Source: Chthoniobacterales bacterium
GTDB taxonomy: Bacteria > Verrucomicrobiota > Verrucomicrobiia > Chthoniobacterales > UBA10450
DNA: 25,691 nucleotides
NCBI GenBank assembly: GCA_013695925.1
Contig: JACCZO010000143.1
Coordinates: 1 to 25,691 of the forward strand
Reading direction: 5' to 3'
The notes under the pieces are model-generated. The model was not told where the DNA came from, made no database searches, and was given only the letters and a program-made list of their open reading frames with translations. Every line of letters starts with the position of its first letter. Positions within the stretch are counted from its first letter, which is position 1. This document shows positions 12,899-20,004 of this stretch, piece by piece. Made by a program: the position numbers and the translations under genes.

Positions 12899-14020
12899 GT
12901 GCGTAGATTCGCCCGGATGGCGCGTGGACGATCGGAACAGCGAGAGAGGGCGGGAGCGAATGGGATCGCTCTCCCGCTCGTGCTCATCAACCAGGCGCCG
13001 TTGCGCGAGCGGGTGGCGGAGGAATGCTCGACGGCGATGGCTCGCCTCGATCGCGTGCGCGCTGGCTGGCATCATTTCGAGCGTAAAGACAAGCCGGCTT
13101 TTGCGCGCTGGCGGGCGCGCGAGTTTGGCGCGCTCCTGAGCCAGGCACGCGAGGTCGAGATCCAGATTCGCGACTTTCAGGCGCTCATCCATGAAGTGGA
13201 GATGGAGATGCGGCACGGATTCCAGGACGCGCATCGCGCCTATCAACGCGTCATGTTTCGCCGGTCCAATCCGGCCGCGGAAGCCACTGAAGAAGAAACC
13301 GCGACCAATCGCGAGCGGGACGGCGCCGCGCGCAAGTTGAGCGATTTTGAAAAGGAAGCGCTTTTCCAAGAGTGGGTGAAGCGTTCGTTAGGCACGAATC
13401 CCGACAAAATGGATGACGAGGCATACTCGGTCTCGTTCGAAGCGTTCAAATCGCACATGTTTCGGCCCCCGGCCGAGGACTCACCCCAGCGAAACACTTC
13501 CCGACGAAAGCCCCAGCGCATTCAGCGGGAACCGGACTCCGGGCCGGTCGCTGACTCGTCGGAGGAAGCAGAGGGGCGGGTAAAGGAACTTTACCGCCGG
13601 CTTGTCAGGCGGCTCCATCCCGATTTGCGTGCTGATGGGAGCTCGGCCGTCTCCACCCTTTGGCATGAAGCCCAGGAAGCCTATGCGGCGAGCGATGTCG
13701 CCCGGATGGAAATTTTGCTTGCCCTCAGCGACATCGAAACAAAACGCACAGCCGGCCAATCGCTCTCCCAGATGCAGGCCGTGCGGGCGGAACTGCAGCG
13801 GGCCCTGCGAGCGCTGGAGAAAAGTTTGATCGAAGCGAAAGGAGAAGACGCCTGGGATTTCGCGCGCATCGGGCCGAGACGCGATCTGCGCGGTCAGGTG
13901 GAACGTGAATTGAAAGCGAGTTTCGCGGAGCGGTCGCGTCGGCTCGATCTTCTCAAGCGCACGATCGCGGATTGGGCCAGGGGACCGAGCGCGAACCGGT
14001 TGGTGCGAGTCCTTCGTTAG
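12899..14020 (+). CDS. J-domain-containing protein
   Basis: Up to 373 aa from GTG 12899, or 367 aa from ATG 12917 (MARGRSEQ), which I consider at least as likely. Residues 40-115 are charged and probably a coiled coil (RVAEECSTAMARLDRV, QAREVEIQIRDFQALIHEVE). The middle is low-complexity. A J-like domain follows at about 224-270: VKELYRRLVRRLHPDLRADG with the HPD tripeptide at 240-242, then EAQEAYAASDVARME. Another helical segment ends the protein. J domains recruit Hsp70 (DnaK) and stimulate its ATPase; the client is unknown. The domain sits near the C-terminal half and not at the N-terminus as in DnaJ, with no zinc or substrate domain. The TAG stop is part of a CGTTAGG word (14015-14021), and a second copy is at 13386. 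Confidence 0.75.
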   Translation: MRRFARMARGRSEQRERAGANGIALPLVLINQAPLRERVAEECSTAMARLDRVRAGWHHFERKDKPAFARWRAREFGALLSQAREVEIQIRDFQALIHEVEMEMRHGFQDAHRAYQRVMFRRSNPAAEATEEETATNRERDGAARKLSDFEKEALFQEWVKRSLGTNPDKMDDEAYSVSFEAFKSHMFRPPAEDSPQRNTSRRKPQRIQREPDSGPVADSSEEAEGRVKELYRRLVRRLHPDLRADGSSAVSTLWHEAQEAYAASDVARMEILLALSDIETKRTAGQSLSQMQAVRAELQRALRALEKSLIEAKGEDAWDFARIGPRRDLRGQVERELKASFAERSRRLDLLKRTIADWARGPSANRLVRVLR

Positions 14021-14086
14021 GCTGGAACTTCCGCGCCGACACTTGCGCGGGGGCGTGAGCGGAGCTTAGGTCTCGTCCCGCGATCA

Positions 14087-14160
14087 TGCCTCGTGGTGTA
14101 ATGGTAGCACGAGAGATTCTGGATCTCTTTGTCAAGGTTCGAGTCCTTGCGAGGCAGCCA
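14087..14160 (+). tRNA. tRNA-Gln (anticodon CTG)
   Basis: A complete cloverleaf. The acceptor stem TGCCTCG pairs with CGAGGCA and is followed by discriminator G and an encoded CCA. The D arm contains GGTGTAATGGTAGC. The anticodon stem AGAGA/TCTCT encloses loop TTCTGGA, giving anticodon CTG (Gln, codon CAG). The T arm contains GGTTCGAGTCC. Its 3' half is repeated exactly at 23682-23709, so this gene is the integration site of the downstream element. The discriminator C and CA of the CCA end lie at the element side of the junction. Confidence 0.95.
14131..14158 (+). repeat. Attachment site attL core (tRNA-Gln 3' end)
   Basis: Exact 28-bp match to 23682-23709. It covers the anticodon-stem edge, T arm and acceptor 3' strand of tRNA-Gln. 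The flanking bases differ at once (T against A before, CACTA against TAAAC after), which marks the crossover segment. Confidence 0.9.
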
Positions 14161-14211
14161 CTAATTGATTATCAACGACTTAAGATTGCTCAACCGACCA
14201 AAATCGCTAAA

Positions 14212-14231
14212 GTCAGAACGGTAGTCAGAAC
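14212..14231 (+). promoter_or_regulatory. Candidate integrase arm-type sites, left end
   Basis: Two direct copies of GTCAGAAC at 14212-14219 and 14224-14231 (12-bp spacing), 53 bp inside the attL core. The right end has the same pair in the same spacing. The distance and repetition fit arm-type binding sites of a tyrosine integrase. The rest of 14161-14377 shows no supported gene apart from a 41-codon frame at 14252-14377 that may belong to the integrase remnant. Confidence 0.55.
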
Positions 14232-14377
14232 AGATCCGTCGTCGTTCGACCATGTTCATGGACGTGGCTTGCGAGGTAGAAAATCCACCCAAGGTTGGGG
14301 ATTTGTTCGAGAAAGCGCCGCAGCGCTATGACGACGCCGACGAAATTTCCCTGAAGGCGGGCAAGACCGGACGGTGA

Positions 14378-15053
14378 CTGGCCCTTCCGCTGCTCGGACG
14401 CCGTGGCAGACTGAGCGCGGATGCTGCCCGTGAAGTCATTTCACGCGGGGTCGCCAATGTTTTTCAATTGCCAACGCCGAAGCGCTCGATTCCCCAGCGA
14501 TCCGCGCGTGGTGCGCGCGGTGATTGAAAGCGAAATCAATTGAAGCCGACGAATTAACGCACGATCGTTATCGTCTCGTAATTCAGCATTTCTTCGTCTC
14601 GCTGGGCGTACGAGCGGACCGCGACTTGTCGATGCTCCAGCCAACGGAGATAGCGAAATTCCGAGATGCGGAGGCGAGCAAGCGCTCCCGTTCGACGGCA
14701 GATTTAAGTTTGAAGGTGCTTGCCTGCCTCGAAGAATCCGTTAGGCAAAATCTGCTGGCAGTCAATCCAGCTAGCCGCGTTTCGATTCTGAAATCGCGCG
14801 AAAAGGCAATGCGCCGCGCGTTCACGGTTTCGGAAATCAAACGAATCCTGAGGGCGTGCCGCGAAGATGCGGAGTGACGCGGGCTTGTGCTCTTCGGCCT
14901 TCACCTCGGGCAACGCTGGGGGACCTGGCAAAGCTGACGTGACGCACAGTCAATCTGGAAACTTCCGAAATCTCACTTACGACGACCAAGACCGGACGCC
15001 GGGTAGTCCTGCCGTTCGCCAGGCCGCTGGAAATAAACCGATTGCCTAAATAG
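14378..15053 (+). pseudogene. Tyrosine recombinase (integrase), multiply disrupted and 3'-truncated
   Basis: Pieces of one integrase can be read in order. RRGRLSADAAREVISRGVAN runs up to about 14470. After a 1-bp loss at 14471, NAEALDSPAIRAWCAR follows and then TGA at 14521. Next come the core-binding segment (DRYRLVIQHFFVSLGVRADR, TADLSLKVLACLEESVRQ) and RRAFTVSEIKRILRACREDAE. A TGA at 14875 comes next, then RGLVLFGLHLGQR with the first catalytic Arg. A second 1-bp loss at about 14917 precedes GDLAKLT, a TGA at 14940, RTVNLETSEISLTTTKTGRR, and finally TAG at 15051. The three TGAs replace Trp positions expected in the family. The HxxR and Tyr boxes of the catalytic domain are absent. The gene sits beside the tRNA junction as expected for the element's integrase, but cannot make an active enzyme. 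The 5' limit is uncertain. Confidence 0.8.
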
Positions 15054-15136
15054 CGGAAGCCAGCGAAACCAAAAGCTGAAATGTTTGCGTAGCGGCTCAT
15101 CCCGCACCCGCTCGAGCAGTTCGGGATTGCGCGCCG

Positions 15137-15172
15137 GAGAAAACGCGTCGCCTCCGCCAAAGGCGGCGACGC
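15137..15172 (-). terminator. Intrinsic terminator of the 15195-15545 gene
   Basis: On the minus strand, GCGTCGCC pairs with GGCGACGC (arms at 15165-15172 and 15145-15152), with an inner GCC-TTT-GGC and a 3-nt bulge, followed by GTTTTCTC. It lies about 25 bp after the stop of the minus-strand gene. On the plus strand there is no T tract. Between here and the integrase end (15054-15136) I see nothing assignable; a minus-strand frame (NPELLERVRDEPLRKHF) is unrecognised. Confidence 0.6.
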
Positions 15173-15194
15173 GCACTCCGAGTGTTCACGGCGC

Positions 15195-15545
15195 CTAGAG
15201 TTGATGGCGCACCTCGTCCCATAGGTCGAGCGCGCCGGAAGCGAAGCCCGCGACAAATGCCTGATCGGGCAACTCCTCCTCCCAGGTCACGTCACGCCAG
15301 AAGTCATTGGCGTTACTCCAGTTTGGCGTCTCGTTTGGATTGATTATCCATACGAATTGGACAGCCGCCCCTCCTTCTTCGAACTGCCGCCCATTTATGG
15401 AATTCAAGGCGCGCGCAAGTCGGCGAAGCTCCGCCACTTCCGCGTGTTTCCTGGCCCACTCTTGACCGGCCCGCTCGCCCGCGGTCGTCGACGTGGCGTT
15501 GGCCCGTTCTTGGGATGTTTTCAGTCGTTGTATTATTTCGTTCAT
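15195..15545 (-). CDS. Hypothetical protein, 116 aa
   Basis: From ATG 15545 (MNEIIQRLKTSQERANATST) the gene has a strong Shine-Dalgarno AAGGAGAG about 7 nt upstream, unusual in this window and decisive for this start over the upstream ATG at 15596. The N-terminal 55 residues are charged and probably a long helix (EWARKHAEVAELRRLARAL). The C-terminal part is acidic and aromatic-rich (NDFWRDVTWEEELPDQAFV, then GFASGALDLWDEV). No known family is recognised, and there is no signal peptide or membrane segment. It is the only minus-strand gene in the left half of the island, is followed by its own terminator, and is divergent from the 15768-19847 operon across a 222-bp gap, as expected for an accessory or regulatory gene. 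Confidence 0.65.
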   Translation of the reverse strand: MNEIIQRLKTSQERANATSTTAGERAGQEWARKHAEVAELRRLARALNSINGRQFEEGGAAVQFVWIINPNETPNWSNANDFWRDVTWEEELPDQAFVAGFASGALDLWDEVRHQL

Positions 15546-15767
15546 TTCTACTCTCCTTGATTTCGCAGCAATCCCGCAAAGCTGTGTCCGCACCAACGGA
15601 CCAGTTTGCAGGCATCGTGACGGCGTCCGTCTGCTGCGTTAAACGTCCGCCGGGAAAAATAGTGGGGATGGCCGTAATTTCGTAAATATTTGCTTGTCCT
15701 CAATCAGTTTCTAACTATTACTATATGAAGTAATCGGTTCCTGCAACAAAAATCGAACTCCTCCACT

Positions 15768-16403
15768 ATGACAACATCTATTCGGGTCTTAAATGTGGCG
15801 ATCACGGAAACCACCGATCGTCTGATGAGCGCGGAAGCGCGCAGGCTCGGCATCGACGTCTCGTCGCTGGGCGCCGCCATCCTCAATGGGTATTTTGGCG
15901 ATGGTGGAGATTCCGCCACGACCAACTTTGCTCCAGCGCAACTCGAACCAGATCCCGAAGCTCCATCTTCTTTTGCCGATCACAGACCTCCGCAACCGCT
16001 GGCCGACCGCGCATTTTTAGCGCCCTCCGACCAATACCGCCGCGACCTCATGGTGGCGCACAGTTTTCGAAACTATCCCCCCCGCTCACTGAAATTTGCC
16101 CAAGAGTTGATCAACGAAGCGTTGCTGATCCCTGAAGTTACCGCGACCCGAAAAGAGCGCGGCGTGATGTTCTGGCCGCCATTCTTTCGCATTCTTTATC
16201 TTCGAAGTTACCGGACAAGGCATCCTGGGGTCGTGGCCGCTTTCTACGGCGAGCCAGCGGAATTCGACGATCCGAAAAACTTACTTCGCGGGGGGCCGAA
16301 GAGCTATTCTCGCATGGCGATCGAGAGTGAAAAGGAGTTGGCGTATGCGCTGCCGTTCATTCATGCCGCCTACGCGCGCAGATACGGAAAGGAAATGTCA
16401 TGA
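15768..16403 (+). CDS. Hypothetical protein, first gene of island replication operon
   Basis: A 211-aa protein without a recognised family. The N-terminal 45 residues (SIRVLNVAITETTDRLMSAE, then RRLGIDVSSLGAAIL) look like a short strand followed by two helices and could be a ribbon-helix-helix-type DNA-binding fold. A Pro/Ala-rich linker follows (60-90), then a helical C-terminal domain (SLKFAQELINEALLIPEVTA, GVMFWPPFFRILYLRSYRTR). Its TGA overlaps the next ATG (ATGA), so it is co-translated with the HTH gene. The 15685-15730 stretch upstream is AT-rich (TTGTCC, then TTACTATAT about 19 bp later) and is the likely promoter, although spacing is not ideal. No Shine-Dalgarno is seen. Function unknown; an operon regulator or replication accessory factor would fit the position. 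Confidence 0.65.
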   Translation: MTTSIRVLNVAITETTDRLMSAEARRLGIDVSSLGAAILNGYFGDGGDSATTNFAPAQLEPDPEAPSSFADHRPPQPLADRAFLAPSDQYRRDLMVAHSFRNYPPRSLKFAQELINEALLIPEVTATRKERGVMFWPPFFRILYLRSYRTRHPGVVAAFYGEPAEFDDPKNLLRGGPKSYSRMAIESEKELAYALPFIHAAYARRYGKEMS

Positions 16404-16678
16404 CGGATGTTCTTCATAACGAGACAGATCGTGCCAGACCGTTCCAGCAGAATCGACCCGAGTGGGTGCGGCTTCACGACGCAACCGCCCTCTTTGGGCT
16501 GCGCCGAAGTAGTTTGTACCTGCTAATTCGTGAAGGCGCGATCAAATCGGTTTGTGTGCGTCGCAGGGGAAACGTCCGCGGCATTCGTTTGATCTCCTAC
16601 GATTCACTCGCCGGCTACATTGAATCCATGGCCATTTCGCCCCGGAATAAGGACCAGAATGCTACCGATGCTTTGTGA
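16400..16678 (+). CDS. Helix-turn-helix protein, AlpA/excisionase-like
   Basis: A 92-aa protein with a single MerR/Xis-type winged helix at about 22-75: WVRLHDATALFGLRRSSLYL, LIREGAIKS, then a basic wing (VCVRRRGNVRGIRLISYDSL). This arrangement (helix-turn-helix with SLYLLIREGAI, then 'R-IRLISYDSLAGYI') is typical of AlpA/Xis proteins of satellites and integrative elements. These act as recombination directionality factors and sometimes as transcription regulators of the element. It overlaps the gene before it (ATGA) and after it (GTGA), so its level is tied to the primase operon. Without a working integrase in the element its excision role would require a partner in trans. Confidence 0.7.
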   Translation: MTDVLHNETDRARPFQQNRPEWVRLHDATALFGLRRSSLYLLIREGAIKSVCVRRRGNVRGIRLISYDSLAGYIESMAISPRNKDQNATDAL

Positions 16679-17613
16679 CACCGGAGCCCGCCAAAGACTT
16701 CCGATTCATCCTTCCCAGGATCGCTACAACAACATCCAACGAGATCAATATGAAAGAAAACTCACCTCATAACCACACTAAGGACCAAACGCCCTCCGAG
16801 CCGACCTTGGATCCTTTTTTCGACCATAGCATCGCCACCACCGATCCGCAGCTTATGACGAGCTACCTCTCCCCAGCGGGCCTTAGTTTGCTTTATTTAC
16901 ACCTGGCCAATGGGTGCGTCGATTATTCAACCGAATCCCGCACAGGTAGCAAAGTTCGAAAGGTTGTTAACATCCGGACACCCATGCTTACCTCGATCGC
17001 GCAATCCGTTAACTCGACGACCGGCCGTCTGCGTCCCCAAGAAGGGCAATTGGCTTTCGTGCCTCACTGCCTCCGCCATTGGAACCCAGGGCAGTCCCGT
17101 TGGGCCGGGATCCGGATTAAGGGCAGGGACAATGCGGACGCAACGGAAAAAAGCGTCAAAGAGGCCGCACAGATGTTGAGAACCTATGGACCGCACCGCT
17201 CCTCCTTACTTGAAGACACCCGCGATGGAGGCTGGCAGCTTTGGGCTATTGCCGACTGCTTTGTCGCCATTCGCCGATGGCTCCCAACTTTGGAACTTCT
17301 GACCCTAGCCTTGGCCGGGAAGTGTGACTTCGAGACGTTTCCTGATCCCACGCATCCTGACCATCGCTTTGGCCGCGGGATGCGAGCCCCGGGTTCGTGG
17401 AATCCTTACACCCTGACGCCGGCTCGTGTTGTCTACCAAGACCTGGAGAAACTCATGCCCCACATATATCCGCGATTCTCGGGAGCCCAGCGAGAGAATT
17501 TAATCCGGTCTGGGTCGTCGCTCCGCGGAAAGGATTTTGCAACAATTGATGTGTCCGAATGCGCCCCGCATCAATCAATAAGCCAGAATACCACGATCAA
17601 TTTGCCGCGATAA
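16675..17613 (+). CDS. Degenerate primase-like protein (paralogue of the next gene)
   Basis: A 312-aa protein from GTG 16675 that overlaps the previous stop; ATG 16750 (Met26) is an alternative start. It aligns by eye along its length with the N-terminal 230 residues of the next gene: LSLLYLHLANG with LQLYQHLHNG, GGWQLWAI (185-192) with GGWHAWLI, and MRAPGSWNPYT (236-246) with VRAPGTWNPRT. The two residues expected for archaeo-eukaryotic-primase metal binding are lost. The DFD of the partner is RIK here (147-149), and the His of GGWHAW is Gln188. It is therefore probably a non-catalytic partner or DNA-binding subunit of the downstream primase. The N-terminal 55 residues are a polar, probably disordered extension. 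The gap to the next gene is 50 bp. Confidence 0.7.
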   Translation: MTPEPAKDFRFILPRIATTTSNEINMKENSPHNHTKDQTPSEPTLDPFFDHSIATTDPQLMTSYLSPAGLSLLYLHLANGCVDYSTESRTGSKVRKVVNIRTPMLTSIAQSVNSTTGRLRPQEGQLAFVPHCLRHWNPGQSRWAGIRIKGRDNADATEKSVKEAAQMLRTYGPHRSSLLEDTRDGGWQLWAIADCFVAIRRWLPTLELLTLALAGKCDFETFPDPTHPDHRFGRGMRAPGSWNPYTLTPARVVYQDLEKLMPHIYPRFSGAQRENLIRSGSSLRGKDFATIDVSECAPHQSISQNTTINLPR

Positions 17614-17663
17614 CGCGCCGCAACGAACAATACAAAATGGGAACCTAACAATCGGAATTAGCT

Positions 17664-19847
17664 ATGGAAGACGATAACAAAACACCCGCTTTCGCGAGCG
17701 ACGTCCTGTTGAACTTGTGGGATGAGGGGAGAAAGAAAATCACCGAAATCATTTCCAGGCAGGCGACCCTCCAGCTCTATCAACACCTGCACAACGGGAA
17801 CGACCGGTTTTCCTACGTAATGGCGTTTCGTGGCAAGGACGGGAAGCCTGTATATCGCAAAGCAAAGACAAAGCCCATGGAGGAGGCGATTGTTTGGGCG
17901 CTCAACACGATCGAGGGCAAGGTGAAACCCGGTTCCGAGATAGCTTTCTCGCCTTATGCCACAAACCCCGGGAACTGCTCTTGCTGGGGCGCCATGGACT
18001 TCGATAACCATACTGATAATCCCGAGCGCGCCCGGCAGTTCGCGTTTGCGGCCTTCGACTACGCCAAATCCAAATTCGACTCGTTTGGCCTCATTCTCGA
18101 ACACACGGGCGCAGGCGGTTGGCACGCCTGGTTGATCTCACCGTTTTCCCGGCCCTGCGAGGAATGGGCGAATTTGCTCGAGGGCATCGCGACCGCGATC
18201 GATGCCCCGATCGTACCCGGCGTGTGCGAAATAACCCCCTCACCCGAATCGGGTAACCGTCCATGTCGGAAGTCAGTCCGTGCGCCTGGGACGTGGAACC
18301 CGCGGACCGGTACCGTCGGCGAACTCATCTTCGAGAATGCTGTTCCACTGCTCGCCGCGATCCAGAAGTCCAACCCACTTGCTTTACCTAATATAGAAAA
18401 AAATCCTTTAATTAGGGGTTTTGGAGAGAGAACCCTCGTAGAGGGTGGGTGTTCTTCTCTCTCTCTTCAAAACCCCTTAGAAGCGCTCGAAGAGCGCTCT
18501 GATTCTTTAAGTAAAAATCAAAATCAATATTTAAACTGGGCAAAAACTTGGTCCGAACGCTTTGACATCACGCAAAGGAACACTCGCCATTATCAACTCG
18601 AGCAGTTAACCGGGGCCATGTTTAATCAGGTCGGCTACCAACTTGCGACTCAGGTCGTTCTTCTACAATTTCAGAGCAAGTCCGTTACCACGGAGGCGAG
18701 CGAGGAGGATCATCTTGCGGAGTTTCGAAGTCTTTGGCGGGGACTGGAGCGCCAGTGGCAAGCTGAACTCCCCGAGGCCGAAGCCAGAGTCAATGCGCAG
18801 CTCAAGGTTGAATCGGAGCGCGATTGCTTCCGGATTCTGCACAGCTTCTCCCGCAAGGCCCGCGTCGACGGACGGGCTGATTTCCCAATCGTACTCAAGA
18901 ATCTTTCATGCCGACTCAAGGTTACGATGCAACGCGCCGGCCAGCTGCGCACCGAGTTCGTGCGACGAGGTTTTATTATCCAGACGTCGGCGGCTGTTCC
19001 CCATAAGGTCGCCGCCCGCTATCGCTGGACTCCTGGCTCCGCCCCGTCCGTCGCATCCCCAACTCCGGCCGAGAATTCAGTTCCGACGAGGGTTGATCCC
19101 CCGAGCCCTGCCGCACGGCCGAAGCACCCGATTCCTCCAGCGCCCGCAGTTACGAATCCAACAAGTATGACGACTCCCCCTCCGTCCACGGCACCCGCAC
19201 CGGTAGGGGTTAGTGAGAAAGAGAAAGAGGGCCTCTCACGCCCGGAATCGCCTCGTCTAGAATCCGACACGACTCCTTGCTCCCCTCCGGCGGCGGCGCC
19301 TGAGTCCAAGCCAAGAAACATCAAGGACAAAATCCTAGTCTGTTTGCGATCAAATTCCGCCGTGAACGAGACAGCTTTGCGGACCCTGCTGGGGGTCGAC
19401 GAGGTATATGACCTGCGAGTGCCCTTGGATATTCTCAGCACTCTGTGTATTGTCCACCAGACAGCGGACAAAACCTGGCATCTCGGACCTGCTGAGGGAG
19501 ACAAACAGCTTCACCGCGCCATTTCCATGCTGGTGACTCATGCGCGCCGCAACGGTCGCGTTTATATCGACCTTACCTATTTAAATTTCCTGTCCGGCAA
19601 ACACGAGATGCCTTTTCACGAAGCCGCTCGTCGTTGTATTGCCACCGGCGCTTTGTCTCCCGATGGATCTCTCGGACTGGGGTTCAGCCGGGTGCCGCCC
19701 CGTGACTTAGGAATAAAGGGGCGTGACGTGACAAAACCCTGCGCGCGGTTTGTAAATCATCCTTCGCCAACCGAGAAATCGCAAGGCTCGATACCTCGAC
19801 CTCCTCGACCAAATGCCGATCGGTGGATTTACAACATCGATCGCTGA
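17664..19847 (+). CDS. Primase-like replication protein (AEP-type, multidomain)
   Basis: A 727-aa protein. Residues 30-230 resemble an archaeo-eukaryotic primase (AEP) core. Motif I is CWGAMDFDNHTD (Asp112, Asp114), motif II is TGAGGWHAWLIS (His154) and motif III is KSVRAPGTWNPRT (203-215). Residues 285-460 are helical with a winged-helix-like end (DFPIVLKNLSCRLKVTMQRA, LRTEFVRRGFI), like a primase C-terminal domain. A Pro/Ser-rich linker spans about 455-555. A second winged-helix-like domain (DKILVCLRSNSAVNETALRT to DKTWHLGP) ends near 625 and a basic tail follows. It would prime or initiate replication of the excised element. No helicase (Walker A) domain is present, so a host or helper helicase would be required. 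AEP assignment rests on three short motifs and their order; it is a strong guess, not proof. The coding region contains a hairpin cluster at 18414-18498. Confidence 0.7.
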   Translation: MEDDNKTPAFASDVLLNLWDEGRKKITEIISRQATLQLYQHLHNGNDRFSYVMAFRGKDGKPVYRKAKTKPMEEAIVWALNTIEGKVKPGSEIAFSPYATNPGNCSCWGAMDFDNHTDNPERARQFAFAAFDYAKSKFDSFGLILEHTGAGGWHAWLISPFSRPCEEWANLLEGIATAIDAPIVPGVCEITPSPESGNRPCRKSVRAPGTWNPRTGTVGELIFENAVPLLAAIQKSNPLALPNIEKNPLIRGFGERTLVEGGCSSLSLQNPLEALEERSDSLSKNQNQYLNWAKTWSERFDITQRNTRHYQLEQLTGAMFNQVGYQLATQVVLLQFQSKSVTTEASEEDHLAEFRSLWRGLERQWQAELPEAEARVNAQLKVESERDCFRILHSFSRKARVDGRADFPIVLKNLSCRLKVTMQRAGQLRTEFVRRGFIIQTSAAVPHKVAARYRWTPGSAPSVASPTPAENSVPTRVDPPSPAARPKHPIPPAPAVTNPTSMTTPPPSTAPAPVGVSEKEKEGLSRPESPRLESDTTPCSPPAAAPESKPRNIKDKILVCLRSNSAVNETALRTLLGVDEVYDLRVPLDILSTLCIVHQTADKTWHLGPAEGDKQLHRAISMLVTHARRNGRVYIDLTYLNFLSGKHEMPFHEAARRCIATGALSPDGSLGLGFSRVPPRDLGIKGRDVTKPCARFVNHPSPTEKSQGSIPRPPRPNADRWIYNIDR
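18414..18535. repeat. Hairpin cluster plus AT-rich stretch inside the primase gene (candidate origin)
   Basis: Three nested or adjacent inverted repeats lie in the interdomain linker codons. An outer pair AGGGGTTTTG (18414-18423) matches CAAAACCCCT (18468-18477), with GA-rich/CT-rich arms next to it. An inner ACCCTC-GTA-GAGGGT is at 18432-18446. A third, AGCGCTC-GAA-GAGCGCT, is at 18482-18498. A strongly AT-rich 37-bp stretch follows (18499-18535). Hairpins beside an AT-rich unwinding region within or near the primase gene fit a replication origin of a small element. Confidence 0.5.
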
Positions 19848-20004
19848 TTGTGATTTAGCCTCCGCGAGTGAGCACCCGGCCCGTCGGCGTTCCGCCCGTC
19901 GACGCCTGGAATGCGTCCCAGCAGTTGCGTGAGCCATCCAATCACGTCGCACGTAGAAGAGGAAAGCGGCCTTCCCTCATTCCCGAGGCAGGCTTCGCCT
20001 TCTT

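Noticed and set aside
14378..15053. TGA read as tryptophan (alternative genetic code) to rescue the integrase
   Set aside because: Neighbouring island genes end in TGA and use TGG freely, and the integrase also has two frameshifts and no catalytic C-terminus, so it is simply a pseudogene.
16675..19847. A TOTE-type conflict-system primase
   Set aside because: The characteristic TOTE primase blocks and the associated helicase and nuclease are not seen; only generic AEP-like motifs are.
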